Shown: piece by piece, positions 40,305-49,039 of the stretch | Numbering within the stretch: position 1 is the first letter of the stretch | How the letters are laid out: the number at the start of each line of letters is the position of its first letter | NCBI GenBank assembly: GCA_028279065.1 | Contig: JANQSY010000135.1 | Span: 1 to 64,000 of the forward strand | DNA length: 64,000 bases | Direction of reading: 5' to 3' | From: Cytophagales bacterium | GTDB lineage: Bacteria > Bacteroidota > Bacteroidia > Cytophagales > CCMP332 | Program-made: the position numbers and the translations under genes | Notes under the pieces: model-generated | Database searches by the model: none | Seen by the model: the letters and a program-made list of their open reading frames with translations, nothing else | Told to the model about the DNA's origin: nothing

Positions 40305-42086
40305 TTACTTGATCGCATCCTTGAATTCAGGCGAATCAGCATAATTTACAAACTCAAGATCGTTGATCGCTCTTTCCCTTAGGTCACCATCTAGCTCAAT
40401 GGCCTTGGGAAGGTTATCAACAACACCCTGAAGTTCACCCATTCTGGCTGATGTCACAGCTGCGCAATAGTAAGCCAGGGCATTTTTGTCATCGGCTTTG
40501 ATCGCTTTGTCAAACTCAGATTTCGCAACGCCAAAATCCTTTTTAAGAAGGTTGGCAAGTGCAAGATCATAGAGAACATCAGATGATTTGTTTGCTTCAC
40601 CTAAAGAAGACGCAGCATCCTGATAGCTCGCGATCTTCATTTCGGAAACACCTTTTAGAGCCTGAATGTTTGCCCTCAGGTCTCCGGAAGGATTCATTCC
40701 AAGAGCTTTCTTGTAATAACCAAGAGCTTTGTAGTTGTTTCCTGAAGAAAGAGCTTCAGCCAAACCTAGGTTGGCATAAGCGAAAGCATTCTCTTTTCTG
40801 TTATTGGAAATGTTGAAGTGGTTGATCGCATCCTCGAAGATCTCAGAGTTTCCATCTGACATCAAGGCTTTTTGGATCAGGGTTGCTCCCAGGTTATTGT
40901 GTGCTTGCCAGGTATCATTTTGTTTGGTGGCTGCCCTATAAAGTTTCTCTTTCTCATCAAGATCCGCAGTTAAAGTAGCGGCGTAGGCCAACTCTTCTTC
41001 ATTCAGAGTATCAACAGGAGCTTTACCTTCCCTTATCATACCTGCCAAAGCTGCGATCTCAGCATCTGTCTTCTTTGGGATCTCAGTGATGATCTCGGTT
41101 TTGGCAACCCTTAGATCAGGATAGATCTCTTTGAAGAATTTCTTGTAGGTAGGAAGCTTTTTCAAAGCTTTTTCCTTGGTCCTGAAATCTCCTCCGTTGG
41201 GGTCATCGATGATCTTGTTGATCGCGATCTTTTCATCATCGTTGAACATATCGGTTTTTGCAAGAGCTTTCTTGAACATTGTCCAATCCTGGATGATGGG
41301 CTTAAGGACGAAGTTGATGGAATCAGCCATCCCTTTGTAATCATACCTTCTCATCATCCTGCGGTACTCTTTTTCTACAACTGAAGCCCTGTCCTGAGAA
41401 AGCCTGCTGTTGATGGTTTCCAAACCTTCCGGGCTGTGATTACCAACTATTGTTACTGTTCTAGTGATGTTCTTTTCTGCTATATAAGCATCAAGAGCTT
41501 TTCCTCTGTCACTTCTTTTTTCAGAAGAACGAAGAACAGAACTTCCCTGAAGGAAGAAGAAGTTGATGTTTCTCTTTTGGATATCTGGCTCTTTTGAGAA
41601 TCCATGAGGGGCGTAAGACACTTCGTTGATATCCATGACCAGTTCAGAAGTAGTGATAACTCCAAGAGCAATGGGCATTTCAGGTGTTGATTTTGATTTG
41701 CCATTTGCTGAAGATGCAGTACCCATGATCATCAGGTCCCCTCTGATCATTTCTCCGGAATAAGGCATACTGAAGGTCTTAGATGCTTTGGGTTGTTGGG
41801 TTTTCTGATTTGGATAATCCTCATACTTAAATTCGATATCCTCGAAAGTGTATTCCTTATCTGCGTATTTGTATTTGGTAGTGACGGTATAGACCTTTCC
41901 CTTTTTTAGCATATTGACAGGCAATAATGCTGACATTGTGAAGGTTACGGTATCCGCATGCATTTCAAGAGGGTTCGGCGTTACGGTTAGATTTTGCTCA
42001 TTCGCCTTTTTGATCATTTGGCTCAGAGAGCAGCCGGAAAACGCGAAAATTGTCCCTGCCAGTAGTGCATAAAGTGTGGTTCTCAT
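40305..42086 (-). CDS. OmpA-like/TPR lipoprotein
   Basis: 593 residues from the ATG at 42086. The lipobox is LLAGTIFAFSGC. Residues about 20-180 are an unknown beta-rich domain (LTVTPNPLEMHADTVTFTMS). Residues about 185-245 resemble an OmpA peptidoglycan-binding motif (VTIVGNHSPEGLETINSRLS with QDRASVV following), though with a long helical insertion after it. The C-terminal 200 residues are tetratricopeptide-type helices (NDTWQAHNNLGATLIQKAL; AFAYANLGLAEALSSGN; YYKKALGMNPSGD; FDKAIKADDKNALAYYCAA). It is presumably outer-membrane anchored, touching peptidoglycan and binding partners through its TPRs. It resembles, but does not clearly match, T9SS proteins of this general make-up. Confidence 0.8.
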   Translation of the reverse strand: MRTTLYALLAGTIFAFSGCSLSQMIKKANEQNLTVTPNPLEMHADTVTFTMSALLPVNMLKKGKVYTVTTKYKYADKEYTFEDIEFKYEDYPNQKTQQPKASKTFSMPYSGEMIRGDLMIMGTASSANGKSKSTPEMPIALGVITTSELVMDINEVSYAPHGFSKEPDIQKRNINFFFLQGSSVLRSSEKRSDRGKALDAYIAEKNITRTVTIVGNHSPEGLETINSRLSQDRASVVEKEYRRMMRRYDYKGMADSINFVLKPIIQDWTMFKKALAKTDMFNDDEKIAINKIIDDPNGGDFRTKEKALKKLPTYKKFFKEIYPDLRVAKTEIITEIPKKTDAEIAALAGMIREGKAPVDTLNEEELAYAATLTADLDEKEKLYRAATKQNDTWQAHNNLGATLIQKALMSDGNSEIFEDAINHFNISNNRKENAFAYANLGLAEALSSGNNYKALGYYKKALGMNPSGDLRANIQALKGVSEMKIASYQDAASSLGEANKSSDVLYDLALANLLKKDFGVAKSEFDKAIKADDKNALAYYCAAVTSARMGELQGVVDNLPKAIELDGDLRERAINDLEFVNYADSPEFKDAIK

Positions 42087-42203
42087 CGAGTGCATATTGC
42101 TGTAATTTTGGGCGAAATTATTCCGTATTCAGAACTATTCCAATGAATAATAACTAATTTTATAGCCTTTAGAAAGGTTTTGTTCTATTTTTCTTGTGAA
42201 TCT

Positions 42204-42422
42204 ATGAAAAAGATTCAGACATTTTGTGAGAATCAGGCTTTTGGGGTCTGTGCAAGTATTGCTGAGAAGCTTGGTTTTTCTGCTGCCTCGGTAAGGCTGT
42301 TCTTCATTTATGCGTCTTTCCTGACCTTCGGTTCCCCGGTCATTTTGTACCTGGTCCTTGCCTTTCTCAAAAATTTGAAGGCCTACCTGAGAAAGAGTCA
42401 ATCAACTATTTGGGATTATTGA
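42204..42422 (+). CDS. PspC-domain small membrane protein
   Basis: 72 residues from the ATG at 42204. The PspC signature is FGVCASIAEKLGFSAASVRL followed by a membrane helix FFIYASFLTFGSPVILYLVL. Such minimal PspC proteins are frequent in Bacteroidota. The domain belongs to the phage-shock envelope-stress system, but without PspA or PspB genes nearby a stress role is only suggested. The 3' end overlaps the convergent GT2 gene by 17 bp. Confidence 0.85.
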   Translation: MKKIQTFCENQAFGVCASIAEKLGFSAASVRLFFIYASFLTFGSPVILYLVLAFLKNLKAYLRKSQSTIWDY

Positions 42423-43431
42423 TTCCCAGCTGATCGAATTTCGTTTGCTTTAAAACAAAAAACCTCCATGGAAGAAGACCGTTCAGGATTCCAGGCAGTT
42501 CCTTCATTTTAGGTTTTTTGATATCTCTGTTTCCAGTCCTTATCCCTCTGGAAGTGTTGTAAAAACTGAAATGTGCTCTGACCACAGCCAAGCATTCTGC
42601 TGGGCTTCCTCCAAAAAGGAACTTGATCCCTGCGAATCCATCCAGTATCAATCTTGCTATTAGAATTCGGTAGAAATCCCACCCTTTTAGGTTCTTAGCC
42701 AAAAGAATAAGGTTGTTTCTGAAGTTTAAGTATGTTTTCCTTGGGTCACCTTGCTCAAGGGAAGCTCCTCCTACATGAAATACCTCACTGGCTGGCTCGA
42801 CATAAATATTCAATCCCATACGGTTTAGCCTCCAGCAAAGGTCGATCTCCTCCATGTGCGCAAAGAATATCGGATCAAGACCACCGGCCTTAAAGTACAT
42901 ATCCTTCCTAATGACCAGGCAGGCACCTGAAGCCCAGAATATCCTTTGCCTGGAATCGTATTGGCCTTGGTCCTCCTCAAGGCGGTTGAAGATCCGTCCT
43001 CTGCAAAAAGGATATCCATAGGAATCCAGAAATCCACCAGCTGCCCCAGCATATTCAAAGCTGCTTTTTTCCTTGAAAGCTTTGATCTTGGGTTGAACTG
43101 CTCCCACTTCTGATTCAATTTCAAAGGTTTTGATCAGTGGCTCCAGCCAGCCTGAGGTCACTTCAACATCTGAATTGAGCATAACCGCGATCTCACATTC
43201 GATCATCGCAAGTCCCTTGTTGTAACCTTCACTGAATCCGTAATTTTTGTCCAGAGCAATGACATTTACGGATGGGAAGCTTTGCTTCAGGGTGCTTAGA
43301 CTTTCATCGGTAGAGCCATTGTCGATAACAAAAACAGAGTCATCAGGGGAGTTTTTTTCTACGGAAGGTAGAAATTGCTTAAGCAATTCCTCACCATTCC
43401 AGTTTAAAATGGCGACCGCGACTTTTCTCAA
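42406..43431 (-). CDS. Glycosyltransferase family 2
   Basis: 341 residues with a GT-A fold at the N-terminus. VAILNWNGEELLKQFLPSVE, FVIDNGSTDESLSTL, KNYGFSEGYNKGLAMI and the D-x-D-like VMLNSDVEVTSGWLEPL bind the nucleotide sugar. PIFFAHMEEIDLCWRLNRMG is the conserved acceptor-side motif seen in rhamnosyl- and other WcaA-like transferases. A C-terminal amphipathic or TM stretch (FAGIKFLFGGSPAECLAVV) may dock it on the membrane. The start is TTG, 3 bp after ybaB. It probably decorates a surface glycan. Confidence 0.9.
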   Translation of the reverse strand: MRKVAVAILNWNGEELLKQFLPSVEKNSPDDSVFVIDNGSTDESLSTLKQSFPSVNVIALDKNYGFSEGYNKGLAMIECEIAVMLNSDVEVTSGWLEPLIKTFEIESEVGAVQPKIKAFKEKSSFEYAGAAGGFLDSYGYPFCRGRIFNRLEEDQGQYDSRQRIFWASGACLVIRKDMYFKAGGLDPIFFAHMEEIDLCWRLNRMGLNIYVEPASEVFHVGGASLEQGDPRKTYLNFRNNLILLAKNLKGWDFYRILIARLILDGFAGIKFLFGGSPAECLAVVRAHFSFYNTSRGIRTGNRDIKKPKMKELPGILNGLLPWRFFVLKQTKFDQLGINNPK

Positions 43432-43434
43432 ATC

Positions 43435-43767
43435 TTAAATGTTAGGGAATTGGAAACCGGGGATGTTGGGAAGCCCTCCAGTAACCTTTGACATTTCTTC
43501 CTTCACCAGTCCATCAACTTTTTCAAGGGCATTATTGACCGCGGCCACACTTAGATCCTGGATCAACTCCTTATCCTCATTGTTGACAAGGGCATCGTCT
43601 ACCTCGATCTTAACAACTTTCTTGTCTCCTGAAACAGTTGCTCTTACCATTCCTCCTCCTGCTTCTCCCTCAGCTTTAAGGAGTTTAATCTTGTCTTGGG
43701 CTTCCTTGATCTTCTCCTGCATCTCCTTGACCTTGCCGAAAAGATCTGAAAAATTGAATTGGTTCAT
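43435..43767 (-). CDS. YbaB/EbfC nucleoid-associated protein
   Basis: 110 residues. A long helix (FGKVKEMQEKIKEAQDKIKL) is followed by the family core AEGEAGGGMVRATVSGDKKV VKIEVDDALV split across two strands, and a C-terminal helix (LIQDLSVAAVNNALEKVDGL). It forms a tweezer-shaped dimer that binds DNA, often encoded near recR/dnaX in other bacteria. Here it lies between the sortable surface protein (4-bp overlap upstream) and a GT2, so the usual dnaX/recR context is lost. Confidence 0.92.
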   Translation of the reverse strand: MNQFNFSDLFGKVKEMQEKIKEAQDKIKLLKAEGEAGGGMVRATVSGDKKVVKIEVDDALVNNEDKELIQDLSVAAVNNALEKVDGLVKEEMSKVTGGLPNIPGFQFPNI

Positions 43768-45683
43768 CTTATCAAAGTAATCGTCCCCTGTTCATTAAAG
43801 TTATTCCCTTTTTGGTCTGTGGCCTCGACCTCGTATAAATAGGTTCCAATCGGTGACTCGTTACCCCTAAAAGTTCCATCCCATCCATCTTCAATGTTCT
43901 TTGATTGATAGATCACCTCTCCCCATTGGTTCATAATGGTGAGCTCATAGGATTCCACAAACCTTCCTTTTCCAATAAAAACATCATTGAGCCCATCTGA
44001 ATTTGGAGTGAAGGCGGTTGGGAAAAAGATCCTGAAAACCTGTTCGATAAGTACCGAATTTGAAAATGATTGAGCTGAATCTCCCTGATTCTCCACTGCT
44101 CTAATCCTGTAATAAAAATCCTGAAAGCTTGAATCAATCCCTATATCCGCCCACGCGAATGTGGTTGAATCAAGCTCCAGCCTAAAAAAAACATCTCCGT
44201 TTACGTTTACCTTCTGAACTTCATAATATTCTACTCCAAGTTCCCATCCTACGTAAGGGGTCCATTCCAGGTCATGGCTGGATTCAGGCGCATTGGAAAC
44301 CTGGAGTATCATGGGGCATTGGGGAACAGATAACCTGGATTTATTATCGCATGAATCCTGGTAGGTGATTGAATAGCAAGGAATTCTGTTGATTCTATCC
44401 TGAACCTCATCTTCAAAGAAAGTTTCCGTTGTAGATCCTTTGAGCCCAAGATTTGAATTGCCAGTCTGTGCAAATACCGTGTACTCCACTACGTTGTTTC
44501 CCGCATCCCAGCTTACTAAGGTATTGTTCAGGTCAGTCGAGACCAAAGGATTGATCAAAGTGGAAGGAGTGTCTGATGAAAAGGACCTCAATTCTACACT
44601 GTTGGAAAAACTTATTGAGCTACCCTGGCTGATCAAAGCCAGAACCTCATAGTTGTGTTCATCTCCGCAAACGACCATGGAATCAAAATACTCCGATGGG
44701 GGGAATCCGGAAGGCAAAAAAGCAATTGGGATGCCATCCCTGTTAACTTGAAAGGAATCAAGATTGGGACCTTTATACTCTGACCAGACCAGTTGATTAC
44801 GGTTGTTTTGAGCCTCACCTGCAAGTTCAATAGAGCAAAGAGTCTCCGAACTAAATATGTTCCCACATTCATCCCTGGCATCAACCCTGAAACATTGATT
44901 GTTTACCGTATCTCCAAGATTCCCTTTTTCATAGGATTGTGTTCCATCCCCAGGCAAAGAGGTCATTAACAGGGTGAACGATTGACCACCATCCTCGCTT
45001 TGGTAAATGTCATAAAAGACCCTATCGATGGTGCTGTATTCAAAGGACACCTTATATGGATTTAGGCTTGTCCTGTAGTTCAGGATCTGTGGGATGGGAA
45101 TGTTGTCCAGGGTATTAATGGTGCCACTTATCTCGGTTCCACAACCTCCGGGAACATAGTTGCCTTTTATGGAAAAATCTTTAACCCCCGGACCCGAATA
45201 TTGATGGAAGATCTTGTCATCTGTGGTGGCATCAAGGACCTGGATTGGCGAACCATCCTTGAAATCAAAGATGTACTCTTCGTACACGATATTCGTGATC
45301 TGGATAACAACTCCATTGTTATCGCATACGAAAACATAGAACTCCGGGGCCGGGGAAGCGAGGACTTCAATGTAATTTGATTCTACCAAAGTAGCCCCAC
45401 TACCATTGACATTTCCTGTTTGCTGAATGCTGTAAATCCCAGGTTGAGAATAAGTCCAAGTGGTGTCATCAACTCCCCCCGGGGGATCTCCCGGCTGGTA
45501 CTCGTAATTATACAGCAAACTGCCTTTGTCTACATTGGACCCAACGCATTCCTGAATATTTACGGTGAGTGGAGCACAACCCCGAGTCACGTCTGCAGTG
45601 AAACAAAGCTGAGCATTTGCCTCAATAATGATGAGGCAAAGAATAACCTGGATAGAAAAGAATGATCTCAATTTAAAATCCAA
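43764..45683 (-). CDS. Surface protein with T9SS type B (CHU_C) tail
   Basis: About 640 residues. The start is taken at a TTG at 45683, which overlaps the hutH end by 11 bp and leads into a signal peptide (FFSIQVILCLIIIEANAQ); a TTG at 45671 is equally possible. The mature part begins LCFTADVTRGCAPLTVNIQE, a PKD-like domain, followed by fibronectin-type repeats with Cys pairs. The last 90 residues (FFPTAFTPNSDGLNDVFIGK; YELTIMNQWGEVIYQS; GWDGTFRGNESPIGTYLYEV) are a gliding-motility-associated C-terminal domain, the type B sorting signal of the type IX system. It is likely secreted and surface-bound. Confidence 0.9.
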   Translation of the reverse strand: MDFKLRSFFSIQVILCLIIIEANAQLCFTADVTRGCAPLTVNIQECVGSNVDKGSLLYNYEYQPGDPPGGVDDTTWTYSQPGIYSIQQTGNVNGSGATLVESNYIEVLASPAPEFYVFVCDNNGVVIQITNIVYEEYIFDFKDGSPIQVLDATTDDKIFHQYSGPGVKDFSIKGNYVPGGCGTEISGTINTLDNIPIPQILNYRTSLNPYKVSFEYSTIDRVFYDIYQSEDGGQSFTLLMTSLPGDGTQSYEKGNLGDTVNNQCFRVDARDECGNIFSSETLCSIELAGEAQNNRNQLVWSEYKGPNLDSFQVNRDGIPIAFLPSGFPPSEYFDSMVVCGDEHNYEVLALISQGSSISFSNSVELRSFSSDTPSTLINPLVSTDLNNTLVSWDAGNNVVEYTVFAQTGNSNLGLKGSTTETFFEDEVQDRINRIPCYSITYQDSCDNKSRLSVPQCPMILQVSNAPESSHDLEWTPYVGWELGVEYYEVQKVNVNGDVFFRLELDSTTFAWADIGIDSSFQDFYYRIRAVENQGDSAQSFSNSVLIEQVFRIFFPTAFTPNSDGLNDVFIGKGRFVESYELTIMNQWGEVIYQSKNIEDGWDGTFRGNESPIGTYLYEVEATDQKGNNFNEQGTITLIR

Positions 45684-47175
45684 TCTCCTTCTTTGTTGTC
45701 CGAATATAATTAACGGTTTTTTTGAGATCCTCGTGTAGGTTTCTGTCTCTTTCCAAAATTGGAACAACCTCCCTGTACTCTTTAACTATTTCCTCTAGAA
45801 ATGGAGAGGTCTTCTGATCCCTGAAAGACATCGCCTGACTGGCCGTGAAGAGCTCAATTGCAATGATCTCCTCAAGATTTTTTAAAACCCTAAAGGTCTT
45901 TAAACCTGCATTTGCTCCCATGCTTACATGATCTTCCTGGCCATTGGATGAAGAAATACTGTCGACGGAAGAGGGAGTGCAAAGTTGCTTATTAAAGCTG
46001 ACCAGGGATGCTGCCGTATACTGTGGTATCATCAATCCGGAATTCAACCCCGGATCCTGTGTTAGAAACTCAGGGAGCTCTCGCTTGCCGCCCAACATCT
46101 GGAATATCCTACGTTCGGAAATATTTCCTATTTCGGCCAGGGCCATTGTTAAAAAATCCAAAGCCAACGCTAGCGGCTGTCCATGGAAATTCCCCCCTGA
46201 AATGATCAGATTGCTTTCTGGGATAATATTGGGGTTATCGGTTACACCGTTGATCTCCTTCTCAAAGACGGAAAGGATGTAATTAAGGCTATCGACCGAG
46301 GCACCCAATACTTGAGGAATACACCTGAAGGAATATGGATCCTGGATCTGGGTCTTTTCAACTTCACCAAGTTCACTGCCATTCAACAATTCCAAAAAGA
46401 CCTTTGCGATGGTTTTTTGACCATCTTGATTTCTTATCCTTTGAATATCGGGATGAAATGCATCATATCTGCATTTAAAAGCGTCGAGCGAAATTGCTCC
46501 GACTATGCAAGCCCAATTAAGCAGGTTGAATCCTTTGGAAAGGCATTCTCCCATATAGGCCTGCATAAACTGAGTCCCGTTAAGTATAGCAAGTCCTTCT
46601 TTTTCAACCAGTTTATGAGGTTGCAAATCAAGTTCCGATATCACATCCTCAGTATTCCTTTTTTCCTCATTAAGCCAGGATTCCCCTTCACCGATGAGGG
46701 AAAGAGCAAGGTGGGCTAATGGAGCCAGGTCACCGGAGGCCCCTAGGGAGCCCATTTCGAAGATCACTGGGAAAACACTCTTATTATAATATTCGATTCC
46801 GGTGTCTATGAGGGCCTTAGTGACCCCTGAATACCCCTTTGAAAGGGAGATCAGTTTGAGTAACATGATCCATTGTGAGATGCGGGCTGGGACTTCAGGC
46901 CCCATGCCGCATGCATGCGAGCGGACCAGGTTTTCCTGTAGCTCAGCCAAATGATCTGATGGGATCTTTTTTTTGTAAAGGGATCCAAATCCTGTATTTA
47001 TTCCATAAATGGGAACTGAACGATCTCTGATCTCTTTTTCAAGGAATATTCTTCCTTTTTCAATGTTTTCAATTGCCTGGGAACTTAATTCCAGAGTCCG
47101 ACCTCCATCAAGAATCCCGATCAGGTCTTCTAGGGAAAGTTCCATTTTCTCACCGATGACAAAACTACCCGCCAT
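45673..47175 (-). CDS. hutH: Histidine ammonia-lyase
   Basis: 500 residues. The MIO-forming triad Ala146-Ser147-Gly148 lies in GSLGASGDLAPLAHL. YGINTGFGSL and ELQENLVRSHACGMGP carry the Tyr and the Ser-His pair that favours histidine over phenylalanine or tyrosine, and VTDNPNIIPESNLIISGGNF is conserved. It releases ammonia from histidine to give urocanate, the first step of hut catabolism. hutU, hutI and hutG are not here. The start overlaps the end of hisS by 11 bp, so one mRNA encodes both use and destruction of histidine. Another aromatic ammonia-lyase activity cannot be excluded. Confidence 0.9.
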   Translation of the reverse strand: MAGSFVIGEKMELSLEDLIGILDGGRTLELSSQAIENIEKGRIFLEKEIRDRSVPIYGINTGFGSLYKKKIPSDHLAELQENLVRSHACGMGPEVPARISQWIMLLKLISLSKGYSGVTKALIDTGIEYYNKSVFPVIFEMGSLGASGDLAPLAHLALSLIGEGESWLNEEKRNTEDVISELDLQPHKLVEKEGLAILNGTQFMQAYMGECLSKGFNLLNWACIVGAISLDAFKCRYDAFHPDIQRIRNQDGQKTIAKVFLELLNGSELGEVEKTQIQDPYSFRCIPQVLGASVDSLNYILSVFEKEINGVTDNPNIIPESNLIISGGNFHGQPLALALDFLTMALAEIGNISERRIFQMLGGKRELPEFLTQDPGLNSGLMIPQYTAASLVSFNKQLCTPSSVDSISSSNGQEDHVSMGANAGLKTFRVLKNLEEIIAIELFTASQAMSFRDQKTSPFLEEIVKEYREVVPILERDRNLHEDLKKTVNYIRTTKKEIGF

Positions 47176-48547
47176 TTTTTATGGTATTGATGATCTCATC
47201 CGATGAAAGAGCCTTTTGATCCCCGGTTTTGAGATTCTTAAGCATATACTTTTTTTTCTTAATTTCTTCAGGTCCTACTACGATCACATAATTGATACCC
47301 GAACGGTCTGCATACTGGATCTGTTTTTTTAGTTTCTCATTACCATGGAATGCAGATCCTTTAAGGTCGCTTCTTCTCAGTTCTCTCCACAGTTCCCAGG
47401 TTCCATTTGCGGATTCCTTATCTGTATGGCAGATCAGATAGTCTGGCCCTCGCAAAACCTCCTCGGGGAATCCATTATTACTTTCCAGGTACTCATTGAT
47501 CCTGTCCAATCCAAAAGAAATGCCGACACCTGGGATCCCGGGAACTCCAAAGACTCCTGTTAGGTCATCATATCTCCCCCCACCACTGACGCTTCCAATT
47601 CCTGAATCCTTTATGGAAACTTCAAAGATCGATCCGGTATAATAGTCCAGTCCCCTTGCCAAAACAGGATCAAACTGAAGCTTCGCTCCCAGATCCTCAC
47701 AAAGATCCAGGATCTCAGTAATTTCCTTTAATCCCGTTGAAACCCTATTATCCTGCATTTTGAGTCCTTCAAGGTTTGATACGGCACTCGAAGGATCATT
47801 GCCAATGTCAAGGTAGGATCTGAACCGGTCAAGTTCTGAACCAGTAAGACCAAGAGCAGAGAGTTCATTCAGCACTTTTTCCTGACCGATCTTTTCCAGT
47901 TTATCCAAGGCCCCGATCACTTTTTCAGCCTCTGCATTTGGGCAGAACTCCGCACATATCCCACTTAAGATCTTTCGGTTATTTATCCTGACCAGATAAT
48001 CCTTGATCCCCAAAGAGGCCATCACATCTGCAGTCAAAAGGATCATTTCCGCATCACTTCCAGGTGAATTTGAACCTACAGTATCGGCATCACATTGCCA
48101 GAACTCCCGGAACCTTCCTTTTTGGGGCCGATCTGCCCTCCAGACCGGTTGTATCTGATATCGTTTAAATGGGAAGTTTAGTTCGTTATGTTTTTTGGCT
48201 ACATATCTGGCAAAGGGTACCGTAAGATCATATCTCAATCCCTTTTCGCTGATCAATGGGGTCAGCTTTTTTTCTCCTGTTTCAAAATCTTCAAATGAAA
48301 CCTCTCCCTTTTGCCCTTTTCGAAGATACGGTCCGGAGTTCAGGATCTTATAGATCAGTTTTTCTCCTTCCATTCCATATTTGCCCAGAAGGATAGGCAG
48401 GTTCTCCATTGCAGGGGTTTGCAGTTCAGCGAATCCAAATTTTTGAAAGCTCTTCCTGATCCTTTCGATGGTCCATGACCTTTTGGCCATGGTCTCGGGT
48501 CCAAAATCCCTGGTACCCTTTGGAGGAAGTGCATTTTCGGCTTTCAT
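47165..48547 (-). CDS. hisS: Histidyl-tRNA synthetase
   Basis: 460 residues, class II. PPKGTRDFGPETMAKRSW is the N-terminus. Motif 2 is YQIQPVWRADRPQKGRFREF followed by WQCDADTVG. The histidine-A motif LARGLDYYTGSIFEV and the second GGRYDDLTGVFGVPGIPGVG are complete. The C-terminal anticodon-binding domain ends KKYMLKNLKTGDQKALSSDE. Its length and QCDADTVG match a branch common in Bacteroidota. It is first in the operon with hutH and the T9SS type B gene. Confidence 0.96.
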   Translation of the reverse strand: MKAENALPPKGTRDFGPETMAKRSWTIERIRKSFQKFGFAELQTPAMENLPILLGKYGMEGEKLIYKILNSGPYLRKGQKGEVSFEDFETGEKKLTPLISEKGLRYDLTVPFARYVAKKHNELNFPFKRYQIQPVWRADRPQKGRFREFWQCDADTVGSNSPGSDAEMILLTADVMASLGIKDYLVRINNRKILSGICAEFCPNAEAEKVIGALDKLEKIGQEKVLNELSALGLTGSELDRFRSYLDIGNDPSSAVSNLEGLKMQDNRVSTGLKEITEILDLCEDLGAKLQFDPVLARGLDYYTGSIFEVSIKDSGIGSVSGGGRYDDLTGVFGVPGIPGVGISFGLDRINEYLESNNGFPEEVLRGPDYLICHTDKESANGTWELWRELRRSDLKGSAFHGNEKLKKQIQYADRSGINYVIVVGPEEIKKKKYMLKNLKTGDQKALSSDEIINTIKNGG

Positions 48548-48621
48548 AAATCAAGGCGAAAATACTCTCAAGAATGGTTTTAAGATCAATTTGGAAGGCA
48601 CATTTTTCAAAAATTAAATTG

Positions 48622-48629
48622 TAGATTTG
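48622..48629 (+). promoter_or_regulatory. -7 element upstream of the lysine-rich small protein
   Basis: TAGATTTG matches TAnnTTTG and lies 29 bp before the ATG at 48658. No TTTG lies exactly 19 bp upstream. It sits in the 110-bp divergent gap with hisS. Confidence 0.45.
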
Positions 48630-48657
48630 CGCCTCGTTTTTTCAAAGTGGATAAGAA

Positions 48658-49032
48658 ATGGCAGGATTGACCCGCAAAGAACAGAATCTTAAGAAAAGGT
48701 CGAAGACCAGAAGTTCGGTACATAAGTCCCTTAATTTCCAGCCTGTGGTCAAAAAGGTGGATGTTGAAGAGATCAAGGCCGGATGGGGAAAGAAGTCTTC
48801 ACCCAAAGCAAAGAAGGAAGAGGAAAAAGCTGAAAAGGTAGAGACTGCTAAAGCTCCTGAGAAACCAAATACGGAAGAAAAATCTTCCATGCATGAGTCA
48901 GCTCCAAAAGCTGAAGCGCCCGCCAAGGAGAAGGTAGCTGAAGAAAAAGTCAAAGCTGCTCCAAAGGAAGAAGGTAAAGCAAAAGAAAAAGCTCCTAAAT
49001 CCCAAGAGGAAGCTGTAGAAAAGGCTGAATAG
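48658..49032 (+). CDS. Lysine/glutamate-rich hypothetical protein
   Basis: 124 residues. The N-terminal 45 residues are basic and non-repetitive (MAGLTRKEQNLKKRSKTRSS, VHKSLNFQPVVKKVDVEEIK, AGWGKK). The rest is low-complexity Lys/Glu/Ala/Pro (KAKKEEEKAEKVETAKAPEK, EKVKAAPKEEGKAKEKAPKS), predicted disordered. The N-terminus looks like a ribosome- or nucleic-acid-binding segment, and the tail resembles those of histone H1-like proteins. I do not recognise a family. It has a plausible promoter of its own and converges on the phosphodiesterase gene. The antisense frame across it is an artefact of its composition. Confidence 0.75.
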   Translation: MAGLTRKEQNLKKRSKTRSSVHKSLNFQPVVKKVDVEEIKAGWGKKSSPKAKKEEEKAEKVETAKAPEKPNTEEKSSMHESAPKAEAPAKEKVAEEKVKAAPKEEGKAKEKAPKSQEEAVEKAE

Positions 49033-49039
49033 GTTTTCT

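Noticed and set aside
45684-45767. Longer start of the T9SS type B protein at 45767
   Set aside because: The extra N-terminus is the shifted-frame end of hutH and would put the signal peptide at residue 34 onwards.
45673-47175. The lyase as tyrosine ammonia-lyase of flexirubin synthesis
   Set aside because: The Ser-His pair in LVRSHACG favours histidine, and no flexirubin/aryl-polyene genes are nearby.
48642-48953. 103-residue antisense frame over the lysine-rich gene
   Set aside because: It is the reflected Lys/Glu codon pattern, with no start context.
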